In this document: one piece after another, positions 47,601 through 62,600 of the stretch | Layout: every line of letters starts with the position of its first letter | Numbering within the stretch: position 1 is the stretch's first letter | Assembly: GCA_040954595.2 (NCBI GenBank) | Contig: CM082585.2 | Location: 7,812,001-7,876,000, forward strand | Length of the DNA: 64,000 bases | Source of the DNA: Balanoglossus misakiensis | Taxonomy: Eukaryota; Hemichordata | Reading direction: 5' to 3' | Notes under the pieces: model-generated | The model's input: the letters and a program-made list of their open reading frames with translations, nothing else | Databases searched by the model: none | What the model was told of the DNA's origin: nothing | Position numbers and translations under genes: made by a program

Positions 47601-50600
47601 CAACTTGATGTGTCTTACTGGACTTACCCTGATGAGATTGACACCATCACAGTCACACAAAATGCAACATATGATTCTGGTTCAGTTAACCTGCAAAACT
47701 TGATACCTAACGAAACCTATGTAGTATCATTTGTGGTATTTCGTGGCGGAAGTGAAAGTGAGCCGTTTGTAATGAATTTCACCGGTAGGTTAAAATTATG
47801 AATGCACACACAGGTTGATTTCTGTGTATGCTGATTTTTGGACAGATGTATGTATTCACATTATATATATATTGTACACATGTATATTCACTTCCACTTT
47901 TTTTAAGTTTTGCTTTCATTTCCCCAGTGTGAACATATTAAACTGACCCTGTCATTTATTGGTACTCAAAATGTAAATTTGGTATACATGTACAAGTATA
48001 AATAACAATGCAATTAGTACATTCACTAGTTACTTAATATGATGAAAACATCTAGGTAATTGTACTAATGTAAACATTAATGTATTCATTGTCAACATTT
48101 CCCTTTATTTAACACATTATCTAGGCAGAAATCGTAACAGACTTTTACAGTACGAGATAATGCTTTTTGCCAATTTGCACCACTTTCAGATTTGTGATGC
48201 TTTACTAAATGACACTGGAAAATTGCAATGCCTAAAACATCAGTGCAATAACAAATAAATTGTATACATAGATATGTTATTTTATACATAGCCAAATTAA
48301 ATCAATAGTTATGCACTGTTACTGGCGATATGTGATGATATTTTCATTCCTTATTATTCTCAAACAGATCTTTGTGCTATCAATCAATGCCAAAGTGTGA
48401 CATGCAACAGCTACACTGACGCAAGCAGATATGGGTATTATGACGAAAGTTACTACTGCTACTGTCTACCAGGTTTTTTTGGCCAGAACTGCGATGTTGG
48501 TGAGTATTAAACTTGTGCTTTTCTAGCAGTCCTTAATCAATCAACCTAAATGTGGAGTACATCAAATGGATATTATGGATTGTAGAGTAATATTCACTCA
48601 TCATTTTCTCCCAATCTGTTTCAGAACTTTTGATCAATGGTGAATTAGTTGACACGACAACAACGACATTAACTATCCGATGGCATTTATCAGATGAGAG
48701 ATATAGAGGGAACATCAAGGATTTTATAGCGATTGACTTGACTGGAGCCGACATGAAGGAATCCCGCTCTTATGAGTACTATATACGCCGTGAAACAACG
48801 CTTGGTCGTCTGAGGCCAGGAACATCATACACCGTGACCATTACAGCATTTGGATTGAATGATTTCAACATCAGTGATGCAGTCATAGCTAATTTAGGTA
48901 TCTGTATTCAACTGCTAAATGCTAAAGATATTTGCGCCTTTAGTGCCTTGAGTATAAATATATTTACATGAGGCACAACAAGCGTTAAGTTACACATGGG
49001 TTTCCAAATGTTGTCCCTGTTATTTAGGCACAAGAGAAACAATTTGGCGGGCTTAGAACTTATTGTACATTGAACTGTTTACGTCACAGCTCCAGAACCA
49101 CCAACATGGGTTGGTATCAGCCACTACAATTCAACAAGTGTGTCCATCTACTGGAATCCTGGATACACAGAACATGATTTCTTTCAAGTGACGTATATGT
49201 GTGAATCTACAAATATAACACTCAATGCAACGTCTAGTGATGTAACTCTCAATGACTTGCCACCCAACACCACTTGTCAGATTGACGTCAGCACTTGGAG
49301 TAACGGTTTGCGAAGCACAGCCACGTATACAAAGATGATAACGACAGGTAAATTGTTGGTTTCATTTGAAAGAATGAGAATGTAATACCACAAAAGTCAG
49401 ACAGACAAGTCATGTCATTGTGACACGCAGACTGACAAAGTGCAGGCATTTTACTGTGTCCAGTTAGTGATTATCTACACTGGTCAATTATGATTGTTCA
49501 TTACTTAATATATGGCGAATTTGATTTCCCCTGTCCAGCTCCTGACTTCTGTGCCAGTTCACCCTGTGGTTTTAACACCAGCAGCAGCTGCAGGAGTGAT
49601 ATCAATGGATTTACGTGCTCATGCCCAGCCATTCCAGGTATGGTTGAATTATCTTTTTGGATATAAGAAACTTCACTTCAGGCAATTTGTCATATGGAAA
49701 AATTAATGTACTTCAAATAGGCACAGTGGTGCTCGAGCCTCTTCTGCACTGTAACAATAAAGTACTATTCCCATGTTATCTGTACCAACTCTAGTCTTTA
49801 CACCAACTGGGACTGAAACATCATCTAAATGGACCACTGAACAAGCTACAACACAACCTGTGACAACACCTGAGGACACCACGCAACCCGAGTCGACAGC
49901 AGCCACCACTTGGCCTAACATCACAACATCGTCACCAACAGCAGATCTATCAACTACACAATATGTTGCCGAACCAACTACAACATGTAATTATTTCTGT
50001 TTATTACAAGTAGGATATTGCTTTTGGGTGGTGGCATGTCATCTTACTTTGAATTTAGTATTTATAGACGATCCCCACTTTGAACATATTATAGGTCGAA
50101 ATTATGCAATATTAATAAATAAAGCACACAAGAAACCAACAGTATTTTTTTTCAGATCCACGCCTCCCACAAGTGTACCGGGTCAAAGCCTACACATATC
50201 AGCGTGGAACTGTTGAATTAAAGATTGAATTGGATTACTGGAACTATGATGGCTACGACATCGAAATCTCTTACTGGGTGTATCCTTATATGAATGACAG
50301 CATTGTAATATCAGAAAATGGCACATACCACTACCATGAAACTACTCTATACAACTTGGAATCAACTGAAACATACGTAGTATCGGTTTTGGTATATCAT
50401 GGTTCTAGTGTAAGAGAGCCGTTTGAAATGAATTACACCGGTAAGTTTCAATTTTTATCAGTCTCTGTGTGTATATGTGTGTATATCTATGCAATGTGTT
50501 TAATGTGTGTTCATTTCTTTCTTTCTTTGTGGTATACTTAATGATACAATGCACAGTAAACAAATTAATGATCATCAACTAAATGCTTCCAACAGTACTT

Positions 50601-53600
50601 ATAATCAATCAAAATTAAATCAATAGGTTTGTAATGCACTGTTACTGGCGATATGTGATGATATTTTCATTCCTTATTTTACTCAACCAGATCTTTGTGC
50701 TATCAATCAATGCCAAAGTGTGTACGCATGCAACAGCTACACTGAAGCAAGCAGCAATGGGTATTATTACGAAAGTTACTCCTGCTACTGTCTACCAGGT
50801 TTTTTTGGCCAGAACTGCGATGTTGGTGAGTATTAAACTTGTGCTTTTCTAGCAGTCCTTAATCAATTAACCTTAATGTGGAGCACATCAAATGGATATT
50901 ATGGATTGTAGAGTAATATTCACTCGTCATTTTCTCCCAATTTGGTAATGTTTTCATCATGCTTTCATATTTGGTTTGTGTCACTTTTACAATATTCAAC
51001 CTCCTATATTTATCAGGATTTTCAGACAACATTGGATATTTCACATTTTACTAATAATTATGGGATGCAATTAGCAAATACTATTGCTGGGCATTACCTA
51101 TAAGTACCTTTAAAATTGTAAACAATTTAATAAGTCATTGAGATATGAATCATATTCACTCTTATTTGCTTTGGACCTTATTGATTCTTGTCAGGTAATT
51201 AACGCCATATAAGTGACATTAAACTGAAATATAAAACCTTACTGATGATTCTCTATTAAATGAACTTTACTTATAAATGATCTTTTACACTTTGTTTCAG
51301 AACTTTTGATCAATGGCGAATTAGTTGACGCGACAACAACGACATTAACTATCCGATGGGATTTATCAGATAACAGATATAGAGGGGACATCAAGGATTT
51401 TATAGTGATTGACTTGACTGGAGCCGACATGAAGGAATCCCGTTCTTACGAGTACTATATACACCGTGAAACAACGCTTGGTCATCTGAGGCCAGGAACA
51501 TCATATGTTGTGAACATTACAGCATTTGGATGGAATGATTTCAACATCAGTGATGCAGTCATAGCTAATTTAGGTATCTGTATTCAACTGCTAGAAATAA
51601 TGCTAAAATATTTGCGCCCTTAAATGTGAAACCAGAGTATAAACATACTTACATGAGGCAGAGCGTTAAGTTACACATGGGTTTCCAAATGTTGTCCCTG
51701 TTATTTGGGCACAGGAGAGTGTGCTTAATTTTTCCTTATGCTAGCACTGCCTCTTATTGTACACTCATGACTGAGGCTGCATGACTGAACTGTTTATTAT
51801 ACATCACAGCTCCAGAACCACCAACATGGGTTGGTATCAGCCACTACAATTCAACAAGTGTGTCCATCTACTGGAATCCTGGATACACAGAACATGATTT
51901 CTTTCAAGTGACGTATATGTGTGAATCTACAAATATAACACTCAATGCGATGTCTAGTGATGTAACTCTCAATGACTTGCCACCCAACACCACTTGTCAG
52001 ATTGACGTCACCACTTGGAGTAATGGTTTGCGAAGCGCAGCCACGTATACAAAGATGATAACAACAGGTAAATTGTTGGTTTCATTTGAAAGAATGAGAA
52101 TGTAATACCACAAAAGTCAGACAGACAAGTCATTTCATTGTGACACGCAGACTGACAAAGTGCAGGCATTTTTACTGTGACCACTTAGTGATTATTCTAC
52201 ACTGGTCAATTATGATTGTTCATTACTTAATATATGGCGAATTTGATTTCTCCTGTCCAGCTCCTGACTTCTGTGCCAGTTCACCCTGTGGTTTTAACAC
52301 CAGCAGCAGCTGCAGGAGTGATCTCAATGGATTTACATGCTCATGCCCAGCCATTCCAGGTAAGGTTGAATTATCTTTTTGAAACTTCACTTCAGGCAAT
52401 TTGTCATATGGAAAAATTAATGTACTTCAAATAGGCACAGTGGTGCTCGAGCCTCTTCTGCATTGTAACAATAAAGTACTACATGTATTCCCATGTTATC
52501 TGTATCAACTCTAGTCTTTACACCAACTGGGACTGAAACGTCATCTAAACAAACTACAACACAACCTGTGATAACACCTGAGGACACCACGCAACCCGAG
52601 TCGACAGCAGCCAACACTTGGCCATCCAACACAACAGCATCGCCAACAACAGATCAATCAACTACACAATATGTTGCCGAACCAACTACACCATGTAATT
52701 ATTTCTGTTTATTACAAGTAGGATATTGCTTTTGGGTGGTGGCATGTCATCTTACTTTGAATTTAGTATTTAGTAGAAGATCCCCACTTTGAACATATTT
52801 GTCTATAGGTAGAAATTATGCAATATTAATAAAGCACACAAGAAACCAACAGTATTTTTTTTCAGATCCACACCTCCCACAAGTGTACTGGGTCGAAGCC
52901 TTCTCACATCAGCGTGGAACTGTTAAATTAACGATTGATTTGGATAACTATTACTATGATGGCTACAACATCGAAATCTCTTACTGGGTGCATCCTTATA
53001 TAAATGACAGCATTGTAATATCAGAAAACGGCACATACACCTACCATGAAACTACTCTATACAACTTGGAATCAACTGAAACATACGTAGTATCGGTTTT
53101 GGTATACCATGGTTCTCGTGTAACTGAGCCGTTTGAAATGAATTTCACCGGTAGGTTTCAATTTATCAGTCTCTGCGTGTATATGTGTGTATATCTATGC
53201 AATGTGTGTAATGTGTGTTCCTTTCTTTCTTTGTGGTATACTTATACACTGTACAGTACACAAATTAATGATCGTCAACTAAATGCTTCCATCAGTACTT
53301 ATAATCATTTATTAAGACATGACTCTCTTGTTATATTGCCACTGGGAAGTGATAATAATTAAAGTCTCTTTCCTAAAACAGATATCTGCGCTGTTAATCC
53401 ATGCCAGTCGAATGCTACATGCAGCAGCTATATTCGAACATACAGCTCTGGATACTCTTCTGAATGGTACAACTGTCATTGTCTCCCAGGGTTTCTTGGC
53501 CAAAATTGTGAAACGGGTGAGAGAGGTCATGCTGTTTTCACAATTTCTAGGTTCTCATCCAATCGCGACGATGTACTTTGTAACGAATGATAATTGAATA

Positions 53601-56600
53601 TGATGTCCGCCATAGTTTGTTGCTTAATGGTAATGGTTCTTGGATTTCTAATTTCATTACGAAATTAATGGTCAACTATTTGCAGGAATATACTTCTTCC
53701 ATTCTTTAATGTTATCATTACACTTGTCAATTATGTTGTGTGTGGCAAAAAGTACAGTCCATCCACCATTAAGATATTTTATTACAAATTAGACACATTA
53801 TACCAGTAGTGTGTACAATGTATTAGTTAGAAGATTTTTGTATTTTTGAAACCAGCTTATTTTTTATTCATAAATTGCTACTTTTTCTTCTAGACATGAA
53901 GTACTTGAACTTCTTTATGGTGACAGCTGCATGGGCACTTGTAAATTGACTTTTGTTTTAAAAGCTTCTACTTTCAATGCCTTGGTTAGTTTAATATTTT
54001 TTCTTCTTTCAGAACTGTTAATCTACATGGAATTAGTGGACACGACAACAACAACGCTAACCATCAGATGGAACTTAACAGATGACAATTATCGATGGGA
54101 AATTAACGATATAATAGCCATTGATTTGATTGATGATCAAATGATTGAATTCCGTTCACTCAAGTATTATGGTCGCCGTAAAACAACACTGGGTTATCTG
54201 AGGCCAGGAATGTCATACGCTGTGACTGTTACGGCAACATTCAAATGGTACAATTTCAACATTAGTGATGCAGTTATGGCATATTTAGGTAACATTAACT
54301 AAACACTGCAAATTTAAATATTGCAACATCAATGATTTAGGATTATAATTTGGAGTAAATCCTGAACTCAAATTATGTTTGGTACTCATGCAAATATGAC
54401 CAAATTTTAAACAAAATGTGTTTCCTGTATCACGCCCTTTAGAATCAAGGCAGGAAATTATAAACAGGAAATATATTTTTCCTGTATATCACATAGGACT
54501 GTGTAACGTACGTAATTGAAAACATGCTTGATAATTGACTTTTTACTTCACGTGTGGGGTGACCTTTCAAGTAGAAAAAAAGGTGTGTTAATTGTTAACA
54601 TGTTAAGCACTGATTTCAAACAATTTACACATGAGTGACCGAAACATGGAGTACCAAAAACTGTGTCTAAATCTTCTAAAACCTGACAGTTATAAAGACA
54701 CAATTGATTTTAGTTCAGTCGGTAGAATTCTGCAATCCTCTACAGTAAAACCTCATTGTCACCTATTCACATTGTTTCTTCTATCACAGTTCCAGAACCA
54801 CCCATTTCAGCTGACATCACCTACTATGACTCAACAAGCATATCTGTATATTGGAACCCTGGATACACAAAATATGATTTCTTTGAAGTGACCTACATGT
54901 GCGAAACACAGTCAAATATCACATTGAATGTGACATCTACAGATATCACTTTGGTCGACTTGCTGCCAAATAGAACATGTGTGATTGATATCAGCACATG
55001 GAGCAATGGTGTAAGAAGTGTTGACAAGTACACAATGCTGACAAGAACAGGTACATTTATTATATTTGTTACATGAGCAAACTATAATGAAAGTGCCTTT
55101 GCATAATTAGGTATACTGAAAAATCAAATAATGTTCACTTGTTTTACATCTTAAGTTTGTTTTTAACCTTCAACTATCTTTATTTTGCCTGATAATTGAA
55201 ATTGGGCAAGGCAACTAATGATTTGCAAGTCACAATAATAAACATCAGAATCTTTGGCATCTGACACTCAATCACTTAATTTTCACTTGCAGCTCCTGAC
55301 TACTGTACCAGTTCACCATGTGGTTATAACACTACCAGCAGTTGCAGAAGTGATATTAATGGATTTACATGCTTGTGTCCAGCTATGCCTGGCAACGGTA
55401 AGTTTGGGTTCATAAATAGGAGAAACATTTGAATATCTTCCACTCAATTGCGTTCAAGTACTCACAAAGTCACATCCAGCATATGAGAGTCAAACACAAG
55501 TTAATTTTAATACAAAATTTACCAACTGCAAAGGGTGTAGTAAATTTACTTGTTCTTTGAAATATAACTTAGATATAGTGTTCTGCTGACTGATTAACAA
55601 TCATCATTAACCGATAGAACTTTGAGAGACCCAATATTTATTTGAGTTGATACACTTAAAATCAAACAAATGCTCTATATGTTCAGATCTGCACATGATG
55701 CACAGTCCAGAGGGAACAAATGGGAATTTTGAATAAAAACACAAATGATAACACCGAATCTTGTTCTGAGTGCATCATGGTGTCAAGATGTTCAGTCTCT
55801 GAACCACTTACATGTTCTGCATCATAACTTGTAATATCCACAAAAACTAACAAGTTAGCTTAAATCAAAAATGTCAATTGCAGCTGTGCCAATATATAGT
55901 AATTAGAGTGCCCTTGTCCATGCATTTCAGATGTTACAACTGAAGTAAATGGTGTTCCAACAACCACAGTTAGTTCATCAACGATTAATGCAGGTTAGCT
56001 GTGTTTTTTTAATTGATTAAGATCATAGGTGTGCCAAAAATATCACCAAGCATTGATGTACATATTCCTGCTAACAAGGATTAAGCTCTTAAGTTTGATA
56101 ACATGTTGTTACTATGTTATTGCCTTTTTCATGCTATGGTCCTACACTGTTGTTTCCCTCAACTAGGTTATACTTTAGGTATAACACTGGAGCTGGTTCA
56201 TTACGGAAGTAGAGATATTAACGTTACTTGGGAAGTGACCGAACACCCTTGGTACAGTTGGATCGATTATGACTTTGCCGTAACTTTTGAGTCATGTACA
56301 GCGAGAAGCTTGCAGTGTCACGAGTGCTACTCAATGCAACTTGACGGACTGAACCCCGGTGCAATGTATGCTATACGAGTCTCAGCGTCTACTCCTGAAA
56401 GGGCGGAAGTAACGACCAGCAACTATATAAACATCCGGACAGGTGTGTTTGTACAGATCTAGGACTCAGCTTATTAGGAAATAAGGAAATGTCAGTTATA
56501 ATTGCCACTGCCACAACAATAGCAAAGGTGGAATGGTTTAATTAAGCCATTAAGCTGTAAATGTGTGGATTCTCAACAGAAAACTAAATATTGAGGCTCG

Positions 56601-59600
56601 AACAAGATTGTTACTGATGATGCATTCTGTATACTTTTAACTTCTTCTTTTTTCCAGTTCCTGAACCGCCTCTTTATGTATATGTGCACTATGCAAGTCC
56701 AGTTGTACTTTCCGTACTCGTTGCACTAGCACATGACATGGTCTACTCCAACATCGAGATTGCATACTGGCCAGTGGGTGAACCCCATAGAAGAAAGACA
56801 GTCACGGATGGAACCATTGATGACTTGCTTTCCAATGCGACATACACCGTTTCCGTGGTTGTGGTCAGTGGCGACCTCAGAAGTGAGCCATATGAGTTGA
56901 TTACGGCAGGTAGGGGACTGTGAACTCGAACTTAATTTTTTGTGATATAACATACAAATACAATGTAACACAATTTCAATGGCCATCTACACCTGATTAA
57001 CTAACATCCCTCCATGTTAACAGCATGCGTTCAAATTGATATTTCCAACCAAAAATGCACATATTTGTCGAATCTCTTTCTCTCTTGTCATGATCATGGC
57101 ATCTTTTATACATTAATTTCCCACAGATCACTGTGGAAGCGAGCCTTGTATGTGGGGAGCAAACTGTAGCAGTACCCACGATGCCTTTGAATGTCAATGC
57201 CCTCCAGGGACAGTGGGAGAGAGATGTGAAATTGGTCAGTGACTGATTACTTGTTAACAAAACATGTTTTGCCTAATTACATTTTTTGTGTTAATTTTTA
57301 ACAAAATTACAGCATTTTGATTATTGCCAATTGTTGAACATTACTAATTTGCAGTTAGTCTTACAACTGGTATGATTGTATTTTTCAAATCCATTAGACG
57401 TGAACGAATGTTCTATCTCAGAGGTCTGTGGTCCACACGCTTATTGTATCAACATCCAAGGATCTTACTCTTGCATTTGTTTTGATGGATTTGATAAAAA
57501 CATCACCGGATGGTGCGTGGGTAAGGATCTCAATATAGTCAAACTGTAGTTTCACATCGAACCTCAGCCAACCACTTTCTTTCCAAGATGAAGTAAACCA
57601 CTACAACAACATAATTTTAAGCATCAACCGTTGTACTATTGAGTTATTCGCAATATTTTTCAAATGGTACATCAACTGAAGCTTTGCAGTCAACTTCATA
57701 AACAATGTTTACAGTCAACCAACTGTTATGCTTATCAATATGTCATGCATATATGCTAAGAACCTGCGCCATTATTACCAAATGAATTCAAGACTGGACC
57801 TACATCATACCTTCAACAGGACCTTGCTTTGATAAGCTAAAATCGTCAGGGTTAAGGAAGGCGAACAAAATACGCTGCAATTGATTCACAGAACTATATA
57901 CCACATTTTCGCAAGAGAAAATTGCATTGAGCACATCATCAATCTTATTTTTTTTATTGACAGACATTGATGAGTGTAGGGATGGTACTGATAACTGCAC
58001 GTCGGCGTCTTGCATAAATACCGTTGGATCCTATAGATGCCAGTGTTGGTCAGGGTTTAGAATGTACGATAATACAACATGTGAAGATATCAACGAATGC
58101 ACAGAAAGGATGCCATGTCACCAAAACGCACAGTGCGTCAACTATCCTGGATTGTACAATTGTATCTGTGACGATGGACACTTTTCAGATGGCTATGAGT
58201 GTTTTGGCAAGTTCTGGTTAATTTTATACTACATTTGTGAATATGGGCAAATTCATCAATTGTTGTGAAATAGTCACCTCTGTTGATATCACAAAAATTT
58301 CTCAACGCGAAAATTTTCCATATGGAATAATTATGTCACTTATTTATCCACTGACAGATTATACTTGTTAAGGAATTGAACTTTAAATTCCAGTATAGTC
58401 ATTGCATATACCGCATTACGCATTACAGTCATATATAAGAATGCAAAATAAGCCCAGTCACTCAAACACAAATGGAAACATATTTTTTTTCCAGAATTAG
58501 AAATCTCTGTAGAAGTATCGACATTAAACACGACATCAGTAACCATAACATGGCGTCTGACAAATGACTCCTACTGGAGCCGTTTCAAAGATAACGTCAC
58601 GGTCGATATACGTGGAGATATGGGACTACAGACAAAACATATGCCTTCATGGCCTCGAGAAACGACATTGTCCGGCTTGAAACCAGGAGCAGATTATGCA
58701 ATCACTGTCACAGCATTCGGAGACAATGGTTACTCTCACAATACCAGTCACGAAATTGGTGTGATGTTAGGTAAGCAAATAAATATAGAAAGAAAATATT
58801 CCCAAACACAAAGCCCGACTCTCAGACAACATTATTGACGCCTGTTCTATGGCTAAATTGCCATGGAATATCTGACAAGTTTTTATCAACGAACACTACA
58901 GTGTAAAAGTATACAAGCACCTATGCATTATACCCAGGCAACATGAAAGTTGAGATCTTATTGATGACAGATTTTTACAAGCACTGCCATTCTGTGAAAA
59001 CAAATGTCTCGATCACAATGCATGGGCATATGTAAATGATTGTATACCTTAAAATAGAAAACTTTTAGGAATAACCTACCAAGTCCGTAGACGTAGACTT
59101 GACTGAAGCAGATTCCTATTGTGAATTTACAGCCCCTGAACCACCTGTGTCAGCTAATGCCATCTATGATGGTGGACAGGATGCGGTGGTATACTGGGAT
59201 CCTGGATTCACCGAGTATGACGCATTCGAAGTGTGGCAAACCTGCGAGCTTGGTCATTCACGAACGGTTCAGAATGTGACAATGATAGTGAATTTACCGC
59301 CGAACAGTACCTGTTGGATAGACATTGAAACGATTAGCAGAAATGTACGAAGCGATGACAAGTATCGCCATACCATAGAGACAGGTGATTTATTCTCACA
59401 TATACCGGTAGACATTCTCATGTTTAATATATCTGGGGGTTTTTATTCAAGTATTGCAAACAAGTGAAAACATACCAGTCATCTAAGTATTACTAACCAC
59501 AAGCTGGTTAATACGCATATACCAATTACCTAGGATGTTTGAGACTTTTGAGCACACATCCAAGAATGTTTTGGGAAGTTTAAAGTCCTAGAGCTATCAA

Positions 59601-62600
59601 CAATGAAAATGTTGTGCATACGATTTCACAGGCCCTGATTACTGCGAAGGCAGTCCATGTGCTGAGGGTGCAACTTGTATCAGTGGTAACCAAGGCTTTC
59701 ACTGTATATGTCCAAGTGGGAAAACTGGCAATCTCTGTGAAGTTGGTGAGCAACATGCACTAGTTTTTTTTAGTCATCAAGTTAAATTTATTTTCATCCA
59801 TGGCATCGATTTCAAACTTGGGCAAACATTTACATAATCTGGGGTCTCCACTTATTTCTTTGAAATGTGATTACATTTGTATGGTAAAATCAAGGGTATG
59901 GTAATCAAAGTAAATGATGTAATGCTTATTATACCCTTCATGTTTTTTTTAAAGTGGCGGATAGCTGTCAAAGCAACCCATGTTCTGGTGGTGCAACATG
60001 TGTAGTTGTTGCTGTTGGATTTGAGTGTTTGTGTCCACTTGGCAGAGATGGTGACAGGTGTGAATTAGGTAAATCCGCACATATTTCATACATTTAATTT
60101 TAAAGGGGGACGGTTGTCGTAACTGAGCATGTGCGATGTTTCTGTTTACAAACATACCATTGGTTATGTTTCCACTATTCATGGAGACCAAGGCTGCCAA
60201 CCAATACATGACGCTTTGTTTTTGTTTTGTTTTTTGTTTATGAAAAGATGTAAAAGCTGTGAAAATGTCGGCTGAGTTGGCAGGTGCCAACTTCACTGAG
60301 GATCTAAGGGACAGGGATTCAGCAAGATATAGACAACTTGAAGCAGACATCGTTAAACAGGTATGTTGACACCATAACTGTCAACTACGACAGGTGTCAT
60401 TTCTGAAAATGTACACATCATTATTACATAACTGTATTCAAATTATACTTTTCATTTCCTTTGTAACACATTCTGTCCAACTTAGATGTTCTGTGGATCA
60501 ATTTATAAAATGTATATTAAATTCCCCTTCAGATAACATCAGTTCTATTCAATGCCACTGCTTTTCAGAAGGTGGAGATTGTCGAATTTAAGTAAGTTAG
60601 ACTTTAATATTATTGAATATTTCCATATTATTTACTTTAATATTAATTATTTTGGATTATTTCTATTGTTTTTGAAAACTTACATAATCTCTTTGTATAC
60701 ACATACAGAAAACTTGTCTACAAAATGTCGATTCTAGCATTAACCCATGAAAAACCTTTGCAGATGTCAGTTTTTGTTATTTCAATAATATGGAATCACA
60801 GTCACTGAGATGAGGATTAATTTGCTTTTATTTTCGGTTAGACCTGGTTCAATAATAGTGGTCATGAACATTGTGTTGCTTGCCAACTCAACTACTTCAG
60901 ATGAAGACATGCTGATTCAAGATTTGACCACCAACTTAGAAACAAATGGATTGCTGAACTACACAGTTGATACGATTGAACGCTATGAAGGTAAGATGTG
61001 CTTAAAAGGATGGTAAATGAAACATTTTGAGTAGAGAAAGATTAGAAAGAATGATCTTAAAACATTGATGAGCTGTGTTATAGAACCACAATTAGGGCAG
61101 TAAATCTTCAACATCGACCATTACATCATGACTGCCTGTTATGTAAGGACAACAAAACCACATTGCTCTTGTATATAAACCAAACGGTTCCTTTTAGATC
61201 ACTGCCAGGATGCTCCCTGTTTGAATAATGGAATGTGCGTATCTGAAGAAACAGACTATCGCTGCTACTGTAGGGATAACTTCATTGGTAGACACTGTGA
61301 AACAGGTAGGAAAATAACACCCTGTCATAAAATATTGTTCATCAACATCAACATTTTAATTTGCCAAACCCAATACACACTGAGAAGTGTCACAGGTTTC
61401 TTGAGAGTCCTTCGTATCTAAACGTTTAGCTAAATATTCCGTAAACCCATACTTTTTTACACAGCTTTCAATGAGAAGATACATTTATTGAGTGGATACA
61501 AGTTTCTAAGTGTAACCGAGGAGGAAGAACTTGAAAACCCTGTATATGGTGTGGCGTCCTTGGTGACAAACCCAAGTGTTGTTCTGCGTTATGAGATGGT
61601 GTCCAGTCGCGACAGTTCATCGTTCAATTTAGATAATATATCGGGAGAACTTAATGCTACATTTCAAAAGTTTGACCATGAAGAGAAAACTAGGTATGAG
61701 GTTGAGGTAGACATCTTCGATTTGGAGGGAGCCACGCGTGTCCTTGTGATATTTGACGTCATCAATATCAACGATAACAGCCCCATCTTCACACACACGC
61801 CATATATAAATAGTGTAATGGAGTACGCGCCTGTCGGGAGTCTTGTTGCCATGGTCACAGCAGTAGATGCCGACGAGGGCGCGGTGTTGACCTACTCACT
61901 CTCCGGTTCAAACTCGTACATCAATTCTCTGTTCTACATCAACGACTACGGGGCAATCACTGTGGAGGGAATCCTGAACAGGCAACGTTTGAGGAACGAC
62001 AGCCAACTGGAAGACGGTAAACTGCTCGTATTCGCGTCCGTCAGCGACGGCGAACGAACTGGACAGGCGACGGTCTTCTTGCAAATCGAGCCCCTGCACG
62101 TCAGAGACACTGAGGTGGACGAAAGAAGTGATATGGTTGCCATCTACGAGAATGCAACAGTTGGAACCACGGTAGCCGACGTCGGCATATCAGTCCCCGA
62201 AAATGATGACACCACTTACAAGTACAGAATCATTGGCTTCAAAGATTCAGGCGACTTTCCGTTTACAGTTAATGAAACAACAGTAAGTTTATCAGTATTT
62301 AATTTTCAGACATAACTCATTACAATGGTTAATGGTTTTAACAGGCAAAGTTTCAGAATCAGAATTAACAACATATGCACGTTATGGTAGAAAAATCTTG
62401 AGAGAATCATGCTATTGTCTGGCTAAAAAAAATGTATTAATCTCCTATTTTCTTAAATTTACATTTCATAATGGAAAACAAATAACAAAGGGAAATTGTT
62501 TATTAAATGTTTCTCTGTTGCCACTCTTCAGGGAGAAATAACAACAAGACTTCTGCTAGATAGAGAGAAAGAAAGCTCTTACATTTTTTCTGTCATTGCA

